Source: Silanimonas lenta DSM 16282
GTDB taxonomy: Bacteria > Pseudomonadota > Gammaproteobacteria > Xanthomonadales > Xanthomonadaceae
Direction of reading: 5' to 3'
Length of the DNA: 64,000 bases
Assembly (NCBI RefSeq): GCF_000429065.1
Contig: NZ_KE386844.1
Location: 62,001 to 126,000, forward strand
Shown: positions 35,537-45,961 of the stretch, piece after piece
How positions within the stretch are numbered: position 1 is the stretch's first letter
How the letters are laid out: each line of letters opens with the position of its first letter
Notes under the pieces: model-generated
Told to the model about the DNA's origin: nothing
What the model saw: only the letters and a program-made list of their open reading frames with translations
Databases searched by the model: none
Position numbers and translations under genes: made by a program

Positions 35537-36377
35537 GCCCGTGGCGCTCGCGCAGCATCCGCCCCACGCGCAGCTGGAACAGCAGCTTGGTCACGAGGAG
35601 CCGCTCCTCGATCGGTTTCAGCACGAGGTCGTTGGCGCCGGCACGCAGCAGCTCGGTCTGGTTCGCGGGGTTGGCGTCGCCGGTCATCACCAGCACCGGC
35701 AGCTGGCCCTTGGGATAGCCGAAGTCGTTGCGGATGGCCTTGACCAGGTCCTTCCCGGTCAGTTCGCCCTTCAGATAGACATCGGTGAGCACCACATCGA
35801 CGCCCGGTACCCGGCCCTGGGTGAGGGCGGACTCCAGCCAGGCGATAGCGTCCTCCACGCCGCTGCAGTGCGCCACCTTGAGGCCATGCTTCTCCAGCAT
35901 GCGGCGGGTGGCCACCGCCACCACCTTGCTGTCCTCGACGTAGAGCACCTCGCCACCCGGCGCGCCCTCGGGGGCCACATAGCCCTTGATGAAGGCAGCG
36001 AGCGCGGTGAAGCCGAGCGACTTGTCGAAATAGTCGGTGACATCGTCGGTGATGGCGCGGGTCTCGAGCCGGTCCTGCACGTCACCGGAGACGACGATGA
36101 TCGGGATGTAGGCCTGCGGGGTGTGCTCGCGCAGATAGCGGGCGAGCTCGAGGCCATCCATGTCGGGCAGGCGCAGGGCGGTGCTGACGAGGTTGATGGC
36201 CCCCTGCTGCAGCGCCTCCTGGGCCTCGGCCCCGGTCTCGCAGAGGATGACCTCGGCCTGCGGCAGCTGCTGCTTTAGCACGCCCTCGATCATCTTGCGC
36301 ACGACCTTGGAGCCGTCCACCACGAGGATGCGCGGTGACTGGCTGTCGAAGGTACGGAAGGCGGGACTGCTCATCAT
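35529..36377 (-). CDS. Tandem receiver-domain response regulator, first receiver degenerate
   Basis: 282 residues, two receiver domains and no output domain. The first (about 15-135) has Ala67 where the phosphoacceptor Asp should be ([10 protein letters not shown]) and only one acidic residue in the early pocket (VVDGS), but keeps the fold. The second (about 142-275) is complete: VEDS, Asp199 in LTDVYLKGE, Thr232 and Lys254 in LVLKPI. It may act as a phosphate-relay or adaptor protein, with the first half serving as binding module. Its ATG overlaps the ftsX stop (ATGATG), and ung overlaps its end. Confidence 0.85.
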   Translation of the reverse strand: MMSSPAFRTFDSQSPRILVVDGSKVVRKMIEGVLKQQLPQAEVILCETGAEAQEALQQGAINLVSTALRLPDMDGLELARYLREHTPQAYIPIIVVSGDVQDRLETRAITDDVTDYFDKSLGFTALAAFIKGYVAPEGAPGGEVLYVEDSKVVAVATRRMLEKHGLKVAHCSGVEDAIAWLESALTQGRVPGVDVVLTDVYLKGELTGKDLVKAIRNDFGYPKGQLPVLVMTGDANPANQTELLRAGANDLVLKPIEERLLVTKLLFQLRVGRMLRERHGHG

Positions 36378-37315
36378 GCGGGGGGCGGACGCGAGGTTCG
36401 CAGATAATGGCCCGCCGCCACTCGCGCGCCAAGCCAGCCCAGCGCCGCGGCGGCGGCCAGCACGCCGGCCACGCCGGCAAGCCCCGGGCCGGCCGGGGCA
36501 AAGCCGCCGGCATAGGTGGCGGCGAGTCCGGCGATGACCGGCCACAGCACGGCCCCCACCGCCAGCGCTCCCGTCAGGGCCAGCGCCCCGGAGAGCAGGC
36601 CGAGCAACAGGCCGAACCAGAGCATGGGGCGGCGGATATCGGCGTCCTCGGCACCAAGCAGTTGCATCAGTTCGATCTCGTCGCGGCGCGCGGCAAGGTC
36701 GAGGCGCACCGTGTTGCCCACCACCAGCAGGGCGCCGGCGGCGAGCAGCAGGGCCAGCACCGCGACCAGCCGGCGGCCGAGGCCGAGCCAGGCCTCGAGC
36801 CGGGCCCGCCAGGCGGCATCGTGATGCACGCCCTCCACGCCCGGCTCGGTGGCCAGGGCCGCGACGAGCGAGTCCGCCTCGCCCGCGGGCGAGAGCAGCA
36901 GCACGAAAGGCAACGGATTGCCCTCGAGCAGCTCGAGCGCGCCGGCAAGATCACTCATCTGGCGGAACTCGGCCAGTCCCTCCTCCGGCGTGCGGACCTG
37001 CACCGCCACCACGTCGCCGCGCTCGCGCAGCCGCCGAGCCAGGGCCTCCGCCTCATCGGCCGTGGTACCGGGCGCGAGAAAAACCGCAATCTCGCCGGAG
37101 GCGGCGAGGTGGCCGGCGAAACGCAGGGCGTTAGCCAGCCCCAGCCCGAACAGCAAAGGCAGCAGCAGGGCGAGCGCCACCGCGGAGAGGGTGGCGAGGC
37201 TGGCGAGCGGCGCGGCGCGCAGCCGCGCCCGGGCATCGGCGAAAGCCCGGCGGTGGCTGCGCAGGCGCGCGCCCCAGCCGCTGCCGGCATATACCGCACG
37301 ACGATCAGCGCTCAT
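36374..37315 (-). CDS. ftsX: Cell division protein FtsX
   Basis: 313 residues. Four transmembrane helices: one near 38-65 and three in the C-terminal half (about 185-300), with a large periplasmic loop (about 66-180) between helix 1 and 2, the usual FtsX topology. It forms an ABC-type complex with FtsE that activates septal peptidoglycan hydrolases through EnvC-like partners. The start overlaps the ftsE stop (ATGA). Sequence is divergent, as usual, but the arrangement is decisive. Confidence 0.9.
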   Translation of the reverse strand: MSADRRAVYAGSGWGARLRSHRRAFADARARLRAAPLASLATLSAVALALLLPLLFGLGLANALRFAGHLAASGEIAVFLAPGTTADEAEALARRLRERGDVVAVQVRTPEEGLAEFRQMSDLAGALELLEGNPLPFVLLLSPAGEADSLVAALATEPGVEGVHHDAAWRARLEAWLGLGRRLVAVLALLLAAGALLVVGNTVRLDLAARRDEIELMQLLGAEDADIRRPMLWFGLLLGLLSGALALTGALAVGAVLWPVIAGLAATYAGGFAPAGPGLAGVAGVLAAAAALGWLGARVAAGHYLRTSRPPPA

Positions 37316-37998
37316 GCGGCGAGGTCCTGCGCGGCGATGTCGTCGATGAGACGGCCACGGTCGAGGACGAGGGTACGGCGCCGGGTACGCTTGATGAGCG
37401 CCAGGTCGTGGCTGGCGATCAGCACCGTGGTGCCCTGCTCGGGCAGTTCGAGGAACAGCTGCATGACCTCGGCGGCAAGCTGTGGATCGAGGTTGCCGGT
37501 GGGCTCGTCGGCGATCAGCAGCACCGGCGCAGCGACGATGGCACGGGCGATGCCGACGCGCTGCTGCTCGCCGGTGGAGAGCTGGGGCGGTTTCGCCGAA
37601 AGCCGGTCGCCCAGCCCCACCCGCTCCAGCACCGCGCCCACCCGGGCGGCGATCTCGGCCTCCGGACGGCCGGCGAGGCGCAGCGGCAGGCCGACGTTCT
37701 CGGCAATGCTCCAGTGCGGCAGCAGCCGGTGGTCCTGGAACACCATGCCGAGGCGACGGCGGTAACGCGCCACGTCGCGGCCGCGCACCGCGGCGAGATT
37801 GCGCTCCTCCACCAGCACCGCGCCGCGGTCGGGCCGCTCGGCAAGCTGCAACAGGCGCAGCAGGGTGGTCTTGCCCGCCCCGCTATGGCCGGTGAGGAAC
37901 AGCATCTCGCCGGCCTCGACGCGGAAACTCACGTCCTCCAGCGCGGTGCGCCCGCCCGGATACCGTTTGTGCACGCCTTCGACGCGCAGCAGGGACAT
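37312..37998 (-). CDS. ftsE: Cell division ATP-binding protein FtsE
   Basis: 228 residues, ABC ATPase. Walker A GHSGAGKTT, signature LSTGEQQRVGIARA, Walker B LLIADEPTGNLD and the H-loop ASHDLAL are all present. It partners FtsX. It starts 5 bases after the rhlB stop, so it is probably in the rhlB transcript; ftsY, normally upstream of ftsE, is not in the window. Confidence 0.96.
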   Translation of the reverse strand: MSLLRVEGVHKRYPGGRTALEDVSFRVEAGEMLFLTGHSGAGKTTLLRLLQLAERPDRGAVLVEERNLAAVRGRDVARYRRRLGMVFQDHRLLPHWSIAENVGLPLRLAGRPEAEIAARVGAVLERVGLGDRLSAKPPQLSTGEQQRVGIARAIVAAPVLLIADEPTGNLDPQLAAEVMQLFLELPEQGTTVLIASHDLALIKRTRRRTLVLDRGRLIDDIAAQDLAA

Positions 37999-38003
37999 GG
38001 GCG

Positions 38004-39665
38004 TCAGCCGCCGAACCAGCCCTTCACTCGGGCCGCCATGCGGGCGAAGAAGCTCTCTTTCGATACCCCGACCGGGGCCGGCGGCGCAGCGGTGGCCGGC
38101 GCGCTGGCCGTCTCGGCCCGCTCGGCGCGCGGCTTGCGGCGGCGGCGGCGACGACGGCGCTCGCCCTCGGCCACGGTCTCGCCCGCCGGCGCAGACACCG
38201 GAGCCTTCGTCGCCGACAGCGCCTCCGGCGCGGACTCACGGCCAGGAGGTGCTGGCGCATCTGCGGGCGCCGGGCGGGCGCCCCGCTCGGACCGCGGCCC
38301 CCGCTCGCCCTCGCGCCGCGGACCGCGTCCGTCCCGACCTTCACCCCGCCCCTCGCCGCGGCCCCCGCGCCCGCCGCGGCCACGCCGGGCGTCCTTCTCC
38401 GCCATCTCGGCGCGGGCCTCGCGGAAGATGTCGCTGATCCGCTCCACCGGCTCGGCCCCTTCGGGCAGGGGCGCGCGCTCCGGACGCGGCAGCGGGGTGA
38501 GCAGGTCGGTGGTCACCGGCTCGACCGGGATCTTCTGGCCGATGTAGGCCTCCACCGCCGGCAGGTGCTCGGCGTAGAGCTCGCAGGCGAAGGTGATGGC
38601 ATCGCCCTCGGCGCCGAGGCGGGCGGTGCGGCCGATGCGGTGCACGTAATCCTCGGCCTCGAAGGGCAGATCGAAGTTGTAGACATGGCTCACCCCGTCG
38701 ATGTGCAGACCTCGGGCGGCCACGTCGGTGGCCACCAGGATCTCGAGCTCGCCGCGCTGGAACTTGCCGAGCAGGCTCTGGCGCTTTTTCTGCGGCACGT
38801 CGCCGGAGAGCACGCCGACGAGGTAGCCGGCGCGCTCGAGGGCGCGGGCCACGCGCTCCACCATGGCCTTGGTATTGACGAACACCATGGTGCGGTTGCC
38901 CGGGCTGCGTGAGAGCAGGCCGAGCAGCAGCGGGATCTTCTCCTCGTTGGCCGGGAAGTACATGCGCTGGCGCACACGGGCGGCGGTGACGGTCTCGGCC
39001 TCCACCACCAGCTTCTCCGGCTCGTTCATGTGTTCGTAAGCGAGCTCCAGCACGCGGTGGCTGAGCGTGGCCGAGAACAGCAGGGTCTGGCGCTCCTCGC
39101 GGGCCGGCAGGCGGCGCATCAGGAAGCGCAGGTCCTTGATGAAGCCGAGGTCGAACATGCGGTCGGCCTCGTCGAGGATGCAGACCTCGCAGGCATGCAG
39201 GCTGACCACGTGCTGCTTCACGTAGTCGATCAGGCGGCCCGGGGTGGCGATGATCACGTCGGTACCGGCCTGCAGCAGCTCGCGCTGGCGCTCGTAGTCG
39301 ACGCCGCCGTACACCAGGGTGTAGCGCAGGCCGAGCTGGCTGCCGAACTTCAGCGCATCCTTGTGGATCTGGATCGCGAGCTCGCGGGTCGGGGCGAGGA
39401 TCAGGGCGCGAGGATCGCTGTCCTTGCGGTTGGCCAGCGCCGGGCGGGTGAGCAGGCGGTTCACCATGCTCACCAGGAAGGCGAGGGTCTTGCCGGTGCC
39501 GGTCTGGGCCTGGCCGGCGACGTCGCGGCCGGCCAGGGCCACCGGGAAGGTCAGGGCCTGGATCGGGGTGCAGCGGGTGAAGCCGGCCGCCTCGAGCCCG
39601 GCCATCAGGGCCGGATGGAGGTCGAAGCTGGACAGCGGGATGTCGGTCAGCGGTTTGTCGCTCAT
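38004..39665 (-). CDS. rhlB: ATP-dependent RNA helicase RhlB (DEAD-box)
   Basis: 553 residues. The DEAD-box core is at about 1-390: Q motif with FTRCTPIQ, Walker [19 protein letters not shown] (LDEADRMFD), SAT, and HRIGRTAR. It unwinds RNA for RNase E in the degradosome. The C-terminal 150 residues are low-complexity: an RGG-like Arg/Gly block, an Ala/Pro stretch, an eight-Arg run and a final amphipathic [18 protein letters not shown] 39665 is chosen; upstream sequence is promoter. It is divergent from trxA-rho, as in E. coli. Confidence 0.95.
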   Translation of the reverse strand: MSDKPLTDIPLSSFDLHPALMAGLEAAGFTRCTPIQALTFPVALAGRDVAGQAQTGTGKTLAFLVSMVNRLLTRPALANRKDSDPRALILAPTRELAIQIHKDALKFGSQLGLRYTLVYGGVDYERQRELLQAGTDVIIATPGRLIDYVKQHVVSLHACEVCILDEADRMFDLGFIKDLRFLMRRLPAREERQTLLFSATLSHRVLELAYEHMNEPEKLVVEAETVTAARVRQRMYFPANEEKIPLLLGLLSRSPGNRTMVFVNTKAMVERVARALERAGYLVGVLSGDVPQKKRQSLLGKFQRGELEILVATDVAARGLHIDGVSHVYNFDLPFEAEDYVHRIGRTARLGAEGDAITFACELYAEHLPAVEAYIGQKIPVEPVTTDLLTPLPRPERAPLPEGAEPVERISDIFREARAEMAEKDARRGRGGRGGRGEGRGEGRDGRGPRREGERGPRSERGARPAPADAPAPPGRESAPEALSATKAPVSAPAGETVAEGERRRRRRRRKPRAERAETASAPATAAPPAPVGVSKESFFARMAARVKGWFGG

Positions 39666-39811
39666 GGAATCCTTGGCGTGGAACGGCGGCGCGGCGCGCC
39701 GGCGGGGAACCTCACGGGGTCTGGTCTTGCGCCCGCTTCGCACGCGGCCGCACACTCAACGGCCGATTGCGGCCGGCACCCCGGGGTTGCGTACCGCTCC
39801 GAGGGCCCCCA

Positions 39812-39817
39812 AGTGTA
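39812..39817 (-). promoter_or_regulatory. Minus-10 of rhlB
   Basis: TACACT on the minus strand (context GTTACACT) about 150 bases before the rhlB ATG, in the intergenic region shared with trxA. No convincing minus-35. Confidence 0.4.
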
Positions 39818-39862
39818 ACAGCCATGGCCGCGGTGACCGCCGCGCCCTTCCGAGGACTTCCC

Positions 39863-40189
39863 ATGAGCGATTCGATCTCCCACGTCGGCGACGCCGACTT
39901 CGCCACCGCCGTGCTCGGCAGCGAGCTGCCGGTGCTGGTGGACTTCTGGGCCGAGTGGTGCGGCCCCTGCAAGGCCATCGCCCCGCTGCTCGACGACGTC
40001 GCCAAGACCTACGCCGGCAAGGTGAAGGTGGTGAAGCTCAACATCGACGAGAACCCGCAGACCCCGCGCCAGTACGCGGTGCGCGGCATCCCCACCCTGA
40101 TGCTGTTCAAGGGCGGCAAGGTGGCCGGCACCCATGTCGGCCTAGCGGGCAAGCCGCAGCTCAGCGCCTTCCTCGACAAGAGCCTGTAA
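39863..40189 (+). CDS. trxA: Thioredoxin 1
   Basis: 108 residues, canonical length. The active site WCGPCK, the cis-proline region GIPTLMLF and conserved Asp26-equivalent (VDFWAEW) are present. It is a general cytoplasmic disulfide reductant. ATG 39863 fits the standard N-terminus. It is located between divergent rhlB and downstream rho, a conserved gammaproteobacterial order. Confidence 0.97.
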   Translation: MSDSISHVGDADFATAVLGSELPVLVDFWAEWCGPCKAIAPLLDDVAKTYAGKVKVVKLNIDENPQTPRQYAVRGIPTLMLFKGGKVAGTHVGLAGKPQLSAFLDKSL

Positions 40190-40228
40190 GCCCCCCGGGG
40201 CCGGCCCCGGCCGGCCTGAACCGCGCCC

Positions 40229-40250
40229 GCGCCGGGGCTTGCCCCGGCGC
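40229..40250 (+). terminator. Hairpin between trxA and rho
   Basis: GCGCCGGGG / CCCCGGCGC nine-pair stem with CTTG loop, 40 bases past the trxA stop; no U tract. It may terminate trxA or form part of a rho leader attenuator. Confidence 0.45.
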
Positions 40251-40369
40251 CGGCCCGGGTGTAGTGTCGAAGCGACCCTGATGCGGCCGCGGCGCGACCG
40301 GCGACGCCTCCCGCCCCCCTTCCCGCTCATCCCCTGAGTGTGCCCACTCGCAATCGCGAGACCTTCCCT

Positions 40370-42115
40370 GTGTCTGAAAACGAGATCGAAGGCGCCGACG
40401 CGCCTGCCGAAGCCGCGGAAAAGCGTCCGCGCCGCCCCCGCAGCCGTACGGCTGCCGATGTCAGCCCCGATGCCGCCCCGCCCGACGATGTCCCCGCCGG
40501 CCCCGCGGACGAGGCATCCACCAGCCCGCCGCCCGCCGCCCAGCAGGAGGCCGTACGCGAAGCGATCGCCGATGCCATGAGCGAGGACGAGGGCGGCGAC
40601 GAGGCTCCGCGCGGCGACGAGACTCCGCGCGGCGGCGAGGCCCCCTCCGCGAGCGCCGCCCCCGCCGGTGGCGAGCCGCGCCTGTCGCGCCGTGAACGCT
40701 TCAAGCAGCGCATGAAGGAGCGCCGTGAGCGCCAGCGCGAGCTGCGCCGCGCCGCCCAGGGCTTCCCGGTCGAGGGCGGCGAGGGCGAGGAGCCCGGCCC
40801 GGGCGGCCACGAGCCGCCGCGCCCCGCCATCCAGTTCCCCGAAGGCTTCGTGGTGCCCTCGCTCACCGAAATGAAGCGGATGCCGGCCTGGAAGCTGCTG
40901 GAGCTGGCCGAGAAGCTGAACCTGCATGAGGGCGTGGCCCGCATGCGCAAGCAGGACGTGATCTTCCAGTTGCTGAAGGTGCTCTCGCGCCATCCGCAGG
41001 GCGTGGCCGCCGATGGCGTGCTGGAGATCCTGCCCGACGGCTACGGCTTCCTGCGCGGCGCCGAGGCGAGCTACCTCGCCGGCCCGGACGACGTCTACAT
41101 CTCCCCTTCCCAGATCCGCCGCTTCAACCTGCGCACCGGCGACTACATCGCCGGCCGCATCCGCAACCCGAAGGACGGCGAGCGTTACGTTGCCCTCAAC
41201 CAGCTCGACACCATCAACGGCGAGCCGCTGGAGGCCAGCAAGGGCAAGGTGCTGTTCGAGAACCTCACACCGCTGTTCCCGCGCGAGCGCTTCCGCCTCG
41301 AGCGCGGCAACGGCAGCTCGGAGGACATCACCGGCCGCGTGCTCGACCTGATCGCCCCCCAGGGCAAGGGCCAACGCTCGCTGATCGTCTCGCCGCCGAA
41401 GGCCGGCAAGACGATGATGCTGCAACAGATCGCCACCGCCATCACCACCAATCACCCGGACGTGCACCTGATCGTGCTGCTCATCGACGAGCGCCCGGAA
41501 GAGGTGACCGAGATGCAGCGCACCGTGCGCGGCGAGGTGATCAGCTCGACTTTCGACGAACCCGCCGCACGCCACGTGCAGGTGGCCGAGATGGTGATCG
41601 AACGCGCCAAGCGCCTCGTCGAGCACAAGCGCGACGTGGTGATCCTGCTCGATTCGATCACCCGCCTCGCCCGCGCCTACAACACCGTGGTGCCGAGCTC
41701 TGGCAAGGTGCTGACCGGCGGCGTGGACGCCAACGCCCTGCACCGCCCGAAGCGCTTCTTCGGCGCCGCGCGCAAGGTGGAGGAAGGCGGCTCGCTGACC
41801 ATCATCGCCACCGCGCTGATCGACACTGGCAGCAAGATGGACGAGGTGATCTACGAGGAGTTCAAGGGCACCGGCAACTCCGAGGTGCACCTCGACCGCC
41901 GCATCACCGAGAAGCGCGTCTATCCTGCCATCAACATCAACCGCTCCGGCACCCGCCGCGAAGAGCTGCTGATCGAGCCGGACACGCTGCAGAAGATCTG
42001 GATCCTGCGCAAGCTTCTGCACCCGATGGACGAGCTCGCCGCGATGGAGTTCCTGCTCGACAAGATGAAGAACACCAAGTCGAACGACGAGTTCTTCAAT
42101 TTCATGAAGCGCTGA
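40370..42115 (+). CDS. rho: Transcription termination factor Rho
   Basis: 581 residues from GTG 40370 (SENEIEG); another GTG at 40340 would add ten residues. The conserved Rho body (about 165-581) is nearly identical to E. coli: [15 protein letters not shown]-binding GYGFLRG, P-loop [21 protein letters not shown], and the Q- and R-loops. It is a hexameric RNA-DNA helicase that terminates transcription. The first 160 residues are an extra, charged and low-complexity region (Ala/Pro/Glu then Arg/Glu, e.g. [17 protein letters not shown]) absent from E. coli but seen in other GC-rich species. A strong terminator follows. Confidence 0.96.
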   Translation: MSENEIEGADAPAEAAEKRPRRPRSRTAADVSPDAAPPDDVPAGPADEASTSPPPAAQQEAVREAIADAMSEDEGGDEAPRGDETPRGGEAPSASAAPAGGEPRLSRRERFKQRMKERRERQRELRRAAQGFPVEGGEGEEPGPGGHEPPRPAIQFPEGFVVPSLTEMKRMPAWKLLELAEKLNLHEGVARMRKQDVIFQLLKVLSRHPQGVAADGVLEILPDGYGFLRGAEASYLAGPDDVYISPSQIRRFNLRTGDYIAGRIRNPKDGERYVALNQLDTINGEPLEASKGKVLFENLTPLFPRERFRLERGNGSSEDITGRVLDLIAPQGKGQRSLIVSPPKAGKTMMLQQIATAITTNHPDVHLIVLLIDERPEEVTEMQRTVRGEVISSTFDEPAARHVQVAEMVIERAKRLVEHKRDVVILLDSITRLARAYNTVVPSSGKVLTGGVDANALHRPKRFFGAARKVEEGGSLTIIATALIDTGSKMDEVIYEEFKGTGNSEVHLDRRITEKRVYPAININRSGTRREELLIEPDTLQKIWILRKLLHPMDELAAMEFLLDKMKNTKSNDEFFNFMKR

Positions 42116-42177
42116 AGCTCGCCAGGACGGGGGCTAGGCGCCCGCCGACGGGCTTCGCCCGGCCATTCTCACGCACC

Positions 42178-42200
42178 GAGGCCCCGCATCGCGGGGCCTC
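42178..42200 (+). terminator. Rho gene terminator
   Basis: Perfect 10-bp stem GAGGCCCCGC / GCGGGGCCTC with ATC loop, followed by GGCGTTTCC. It lies 62 bases after rho and just before the end of the opposite ankyrin gene; probably acts for both. Confidence 0.65.
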
Positions 42201-42226
42201 GGCGTTTCCGCCGCCCTGCGCCGGCG

Positions 42227-45200
42227 TCAGGGGTCGCGCGGCCTGAGCAGGCGGGCCAGCGAGGGCGGGCGCGTAGCGGCCTCGCCTGCCGGGGGCGGTG
42301 GCCGGGCGGCTTCGGAACCCGCCCGCCCTCCCACCGGCCACGGCATGGACGGGCGCGAGGGGAACAGTGCGGCGATATCGACGAAGCCGCGGATCAGGGC
42401 GAGGTCCTGCGGGGTGCGGCCGAGGCGGTCGCGGGCCGCCGGGTCGGCACCCTCGCGCAAGAGGCGCTCGACGATGCGCCCCATGCCGTGCAGGGCGGCG
42501 AGGTGCAGGGCGGTCAGGCCGCGGTGCTCGGCCTGGGCGAGCGAGACGCCCTCGGCCAGCAGTCGGTCGAGGCCGGCCAGCAGCACCGTCTCGTCGTAGC
42601 CGGCGCCGGGCTCGGCGCGAGCGCCGAGCAGCAGCAGCAGCGGGGTCTGCTCGGCGTTGCTGCTGAGCTCCGGGTCGGCATCGGCGAGCAGCAGGGTGTC
42701 GAACAGGGCCAGCACACGGGCGTGGTCGCGCGAGGCGAAACCGAACAGGGCGGCGCAGTGCAACGGGGTGAGTCCTTGGGCATCGCGGGCCTCGACCCTG
42801 GCGCCGGCGCGCAACAGGCGCGCGGCGAGATCGGGCAGGCCGAGGGCGGCGGCCAGCATCAGCGGGGTGATGCCGCCGGGCATGGCCTGTTCCGGGTCGG
42901 CACCGGCGACGAGCAGGCGGTCGACCACCGCTGCATGGCGCATGCTGATCGCCGCCGAGAGCGGGGTGGCGCCGGTCCGCGCCGCCCGCGCCGGGTCGGC
43001 GCCCAGGCCCAGCAGGTGCTCCACCAGGGCGAGGTGGCCGCCGCCGGCCGCCCGCAGCAGGGCGGTGCAGCCCTGGGCATCGGTGCCGTCCACCGGCAGC
43101 CCGAGGGCGATGAGCCGCACCACGGCGGCGAAATCGCCGGCCATGGCCGCGGCGGGAAGATCGCCGGGGCGCAAAGGCCGCCCTGGCAGGGGCCAGGGGC
43201 CCCAGTCCAGCCATTCGGCGAGGTCGCGCCGGCCCCGGGCCAGGGCCGCGCCCTTCGGCGTCTGGCCATCGGCGGCACGGGCCTCGGCCGAGGCGCCATG
43301 GGCCACCAGCCGGCGGATGGCCGCCTCGTCGCCGCGCGCCACGGCATGGTGCAGGGGCGTGGTGCCGCGGGCATCGCGGGCATTGGGGTCGAGACCACGG
43401 GCGAGCAAAGCCTCCAGCAGGCGCGTCTGCCCGGTTTCGACGGCGAGGCCGAGGGCGGTCTCGCCGGCGGGGCCGGCACCGAAGGGATCGACCCCCCGCT
43501 CGAGCAGGGCGAGGGCGAGTTCGCCGGCCAGGCGCGGCTCGCGGGCGGTGGCAGCGAGCCAGCGCGCGAGGGCGCCGGCGCCCTGCGGGCACTGCCCGTG
43601 CTCCAAGGCAAGACGCAGGGCCGGGGCCGCCTCGAGGCCGCGGTCGAGCAGCAGAAGGCCGACGCTGTCCATCCCGGCCGGGCGGTGGTCGAGGCTGGCA
43701 CCGAAGGTGAGCAGCCAGGCGAAGGCCGCCTCGCCCCCGGGTTCGGCGAAATCGAGCAGCAGCATCGACAGGGCCAGGGGCGAAGGGGCGTCCTCGGCCC
43801 CGAGCACGGCCAGCGCGGCATCGAACTCCTGCCGGACGAGCGCCTCGCGCAGGCGCTCGCGGGCAGGCCGCAAGGCGCCGGGCCCGCCCGCCCCGGCAAG
43901 GCCGGCGGGCAGCGGGTAATCGGGGTCGAGTACGGCCACCAGCGGCCAGCGGCCGGCGCCGATGGCATGGTCGAGCGGCCGGCGGCCGGCGGCGTCGCGG
44001 GCCTGGGGATCGACCCCGTAATCGATCAGTGCCCGCAGGCGGGCCGGCTCCACCCCGGCCTCACAGGCCAGGGCGAGGGCATTGCGGCCGCCGAGGTCGG
44101 TGCTGGCGGGGTCGGGCCGGCGGGCCAGCACCAGGGGCAACAGGGCCGGATTGGGCGAGGCGGCGGCTTCGAGCAGGGCATTCCGGCCCTCGCCATCGGC
44201 CAGGGTCACCGAGGCCCCGGCATCCAGCAGGGCCTCGGCGATCGCGGCATGGCCGGCGGCGATGGCCTCGAGCAGGGCCGTGCGGCCGCGAGCATCACGG
44301 GCATCCACCTTCGCCCGGTGCCTGAGCAGGAGCTGCACGCCCGCCGGATCGTCGTCCTCGCCGGAGGCCGCGGCCAGCAGGGCCGGCGGGGCCTCCGGCA
44401 GCTCCGGCCGCGCCCCGCGCTCCAGCAGGAAACGGGCCACCCGCCAGTTGCCCGAGGCCAGGGCCAGGGCGAGCGGCGGCTGGCCCTCGTGGTTGAGCGC
44501 AGCAAGATCGGCCCCGGCATCGAGCAGCTGGGCGGCCACCGCCGGGTCGGTGCTGCGGGCGGCATGGTGCAGCGGGGTGTTGCCGTCGCGGTCGGCAATC
44601 CTGGGATCGGCGCCGTTGGCGAGCAGCATGGCCACGGCATCGAAGCGGCCATGCCAGGAATCGCGGGTGGCGGCGAGCAGTGGGGTGAGGCCGGCATGCG
44701 CCCGGTTGAGGTCGACGCCGCGGGCGATCAGGGCGCGCAGCAGGCGCAGGTCGGGCAGCAGGGCGGCCAGCATGGGCAGGCTGCGCTGGTCCGGGGCACC
44801 AGGCTCGGGCAGGGCCTCGGGGTCGGCACCGGCCTCGAGGGCGGCCAGGGCGGCCTCGACCCGGCCGGCCCGGGCATGGGCATAGAGATCGGCCTCGGGA
44901 TCGGCGGGCTCGAAGGCCGGCAGCTCCGCCCCGGCCACCACCGGCGCCGGCTCGGCAGGCAGCGGCGGCGGTGCCGGCGGCTCGCCTTTCCACTGCAGGG
45001 CGGCGTGACAGGCCAGCGCGCCCAGGGCATAGGGCACGGCCAGCCATCCGGGCGAGAGGCCGGCAGGGGGCCAGACCAGCAGCCAAGCGCCAAGGCCGGC
45101 GAACAGCACCGCGAGGCCCAGCAGCAGGCCACGCAGCGGCGCCCAGGTGCCCGGCGGCGCCGCAGCCAGGGCCGAAAGCCCGCCGCCCTGCCGACCGGCC

Positions 45201-45580
45201 TGGGCAAACAGGGGCCATTGCCGCCACAGCACCACCCAGGCCAGCCCAACCACCGCGCCAAGCCCAAGGGCCGCCCTCAGGCTGCCGGTCTGGGCAAGCC
45301 CGCTGTAGGGCCAGGCGAAGCCGAGGCCCAGAAGGCCGAGGGTCAGCCCCCAGAGCATGAGCAGGGCCAGGCCATCGCGCCACCACAGGCGCCGCCCCGG
45401 CGCCTCCGGTGCCGGGGCGAGGAGGGCAAGACCGAGGGCGAACAAGGGCTGGGCGAGCCAGGGCCCGGCGATCGCCGCCAGGCCAAGCGGCCAGGCCGCA
45501 GGCAGGACGGCTAGCCCGAGGCCGGCGAACAGCAGAAGGAGGGCCAGACCGCGGCGCAGGGGCGAGGGCGGCTCAGGCAT
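42227..45580 (-). CDS. Giant membrane-anchored ankyrin-repeat protein
   Basis: 1117 residues. Residues about 10-205 contain about six transmembrane helices; after a Pro-rich linker (about 212-225) come about 20 ankyrin units to residue 1080, most with the 'G-TPLH-AA' or 'GxTALLxA' turn and 'LLxxGADP' end. The tail is Pro/Arg rich. It probably serves as a cytoplasmic or periplasmic protein-interaction scaffold; the side of the membrane cannot be fixed. Similar large proteins lie beside ycgL in other Xanthomonadales. It overlaps the ycgL stop by 8 bases, so the two are probably cotranscribed. Confidence 0.88.
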   Translation of the reverse strand: MPEPPSPLRRGLALLLLFAGLGLAVLPAAWPLGLAAIAGPWLAQPLFALGLALLAPAPEAPGRRLWWRDGLALLMLWGLTLGLLGLGFAWPYSGLAQTGSLRAALGLGAVVGLAWVVLWRQWPLFAQAGRQGGGLSALAAAPPGTWAPLRGLLLGLAVLFAGLGAWLLVWPPAGLSPGWLAVPYALGALACHAALQWKGEPPAPPPLPAEPAPVVAGAELPAFEPADPEADLYAHARAGRVEAALAALEAGADPEALPEPGAPDQRSLPMLAALLPDLRLLRALIARGVDLNRAHAGLTPLLAATRDSWHGRFDAVAMLLANGADPRIADRDGNTPLHHAARSTDPAVAAQLLDAGADLAALNHEGQPPLALALASGNWRVARFLLERGARPELPEAPPALLAAASGEDDDPAGVQLLLRHRAKVDARDARGRTALLEAIAAGHAAIAEALLDAGASVTLADGEGRNALLEAAASPNPALLPLVLARRPDPASTDLGGRNALALACEAGVEPARLRALIDYGVDPQARDAAGRRPLDHAIGAGRWPLVAVLDPDYPLPAGLAGAGGPGALRPARERLREALVRQEFDAALAVLGAEDAPSPLALSMLLLDFAEPGGEAAFAWLLTFGASLDHRPAGMDSVGLLLLDRGLEAAPALRLALEHGQCPQGAGALARWLAATAREPRLAGELALALLERGVDPFGAGPAGETALGLAVETGQTRLLEALLARGLDPNARDARGTTPLHHAVARGDEAAIRRLVAHGASAEARAADGQTPKGAALARGRRDLAEWLDWGPWPLPGRPLRPGDLPAAAMAGDFAAVVRLIALGLPVDGTDAQGCTALLRAAGGGHLALVEHLLGLGADPARAARTGATPLSAAISMRHAAVVDRLLVAGADPEQAMPGGITPLMLAAALGLPDLAARLLRAGARVEARDAQGLTPLHCAALFGFASRDHARVLALFDTLLLADADPELSSNAEQTPLLLLLGARAEPGAGYDETVLLAGLDRLLAEGVSLAQAEHRGLTALHLAALHGMGRIVERLLREGADPAARDRLGRTPQDLALIRGFVDIAALFPSRPSMPWPVGGRAGSEAARPPPPAGEAATRPPSLARLLRPRDP

Positions 45581-45827
45581 CCACGGGCCCCTCCGCCGGA
45601 GGCGGGGGCAACTGCAGATGGAAGCCGGCGCTGGCCAGGTTGCGCCGCACGGTCGCTGCATCCTCGCGGGCCAGCCGCCGCTCCGGCGTCAGCGCCACCT
45701 CGAGCACGAACTGCAGCCCCCCGAGCTGCGCCCGCAGGGCCGGCGGCAGGAGCTCGAAGGCCTCGCGCTCGCGCAGGTAGACGTAGGTCTCGGCCTTGCG
45801 GGTCGACTTGTAGACGTAGGCCTGCAT
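45573..45827 (-). CDS. YcgL domain protein
   Basis: 84 residues. The start [18 protein letters not shown] and [21 protein letters not shown] region are characteristic of the YcgL family, small cytoplasmic proteins of unknown function widely present in gammaproteobacteria. It is followed by the ankyrin gene with an 8-base overlap, and is divergent from the S9 peptidase gene. Confidence 0.93.
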   Translation of the reverse strand: MQAYVYKSTRKAETYVYLREREAFELLPPALRAQLGGLQFVLEVALTPERRLAREDAATVRRNLASAGFHLQLPPPPAEGPVDA

Positions 45828-45961
45828 CGCCGGCGGCAGCTTCCATGGCAGCGGGAGAGAGCCCGATTGTCGCCGCTCCCGCCCCGGCCGGGAAGCGTCC
45901 GGCCAGGCCCTCGCAAGGCCTTGCCGCGGCCCTGCTAGGCTTCGCCGCCTCGATCCTGCCG

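Noticed and set aside
42300-44900. Tandem DNA repeats
   Set aside because: The periodicity comes from ankyrin units (about 99 bases) and is too divergent at base level for a repeat array.
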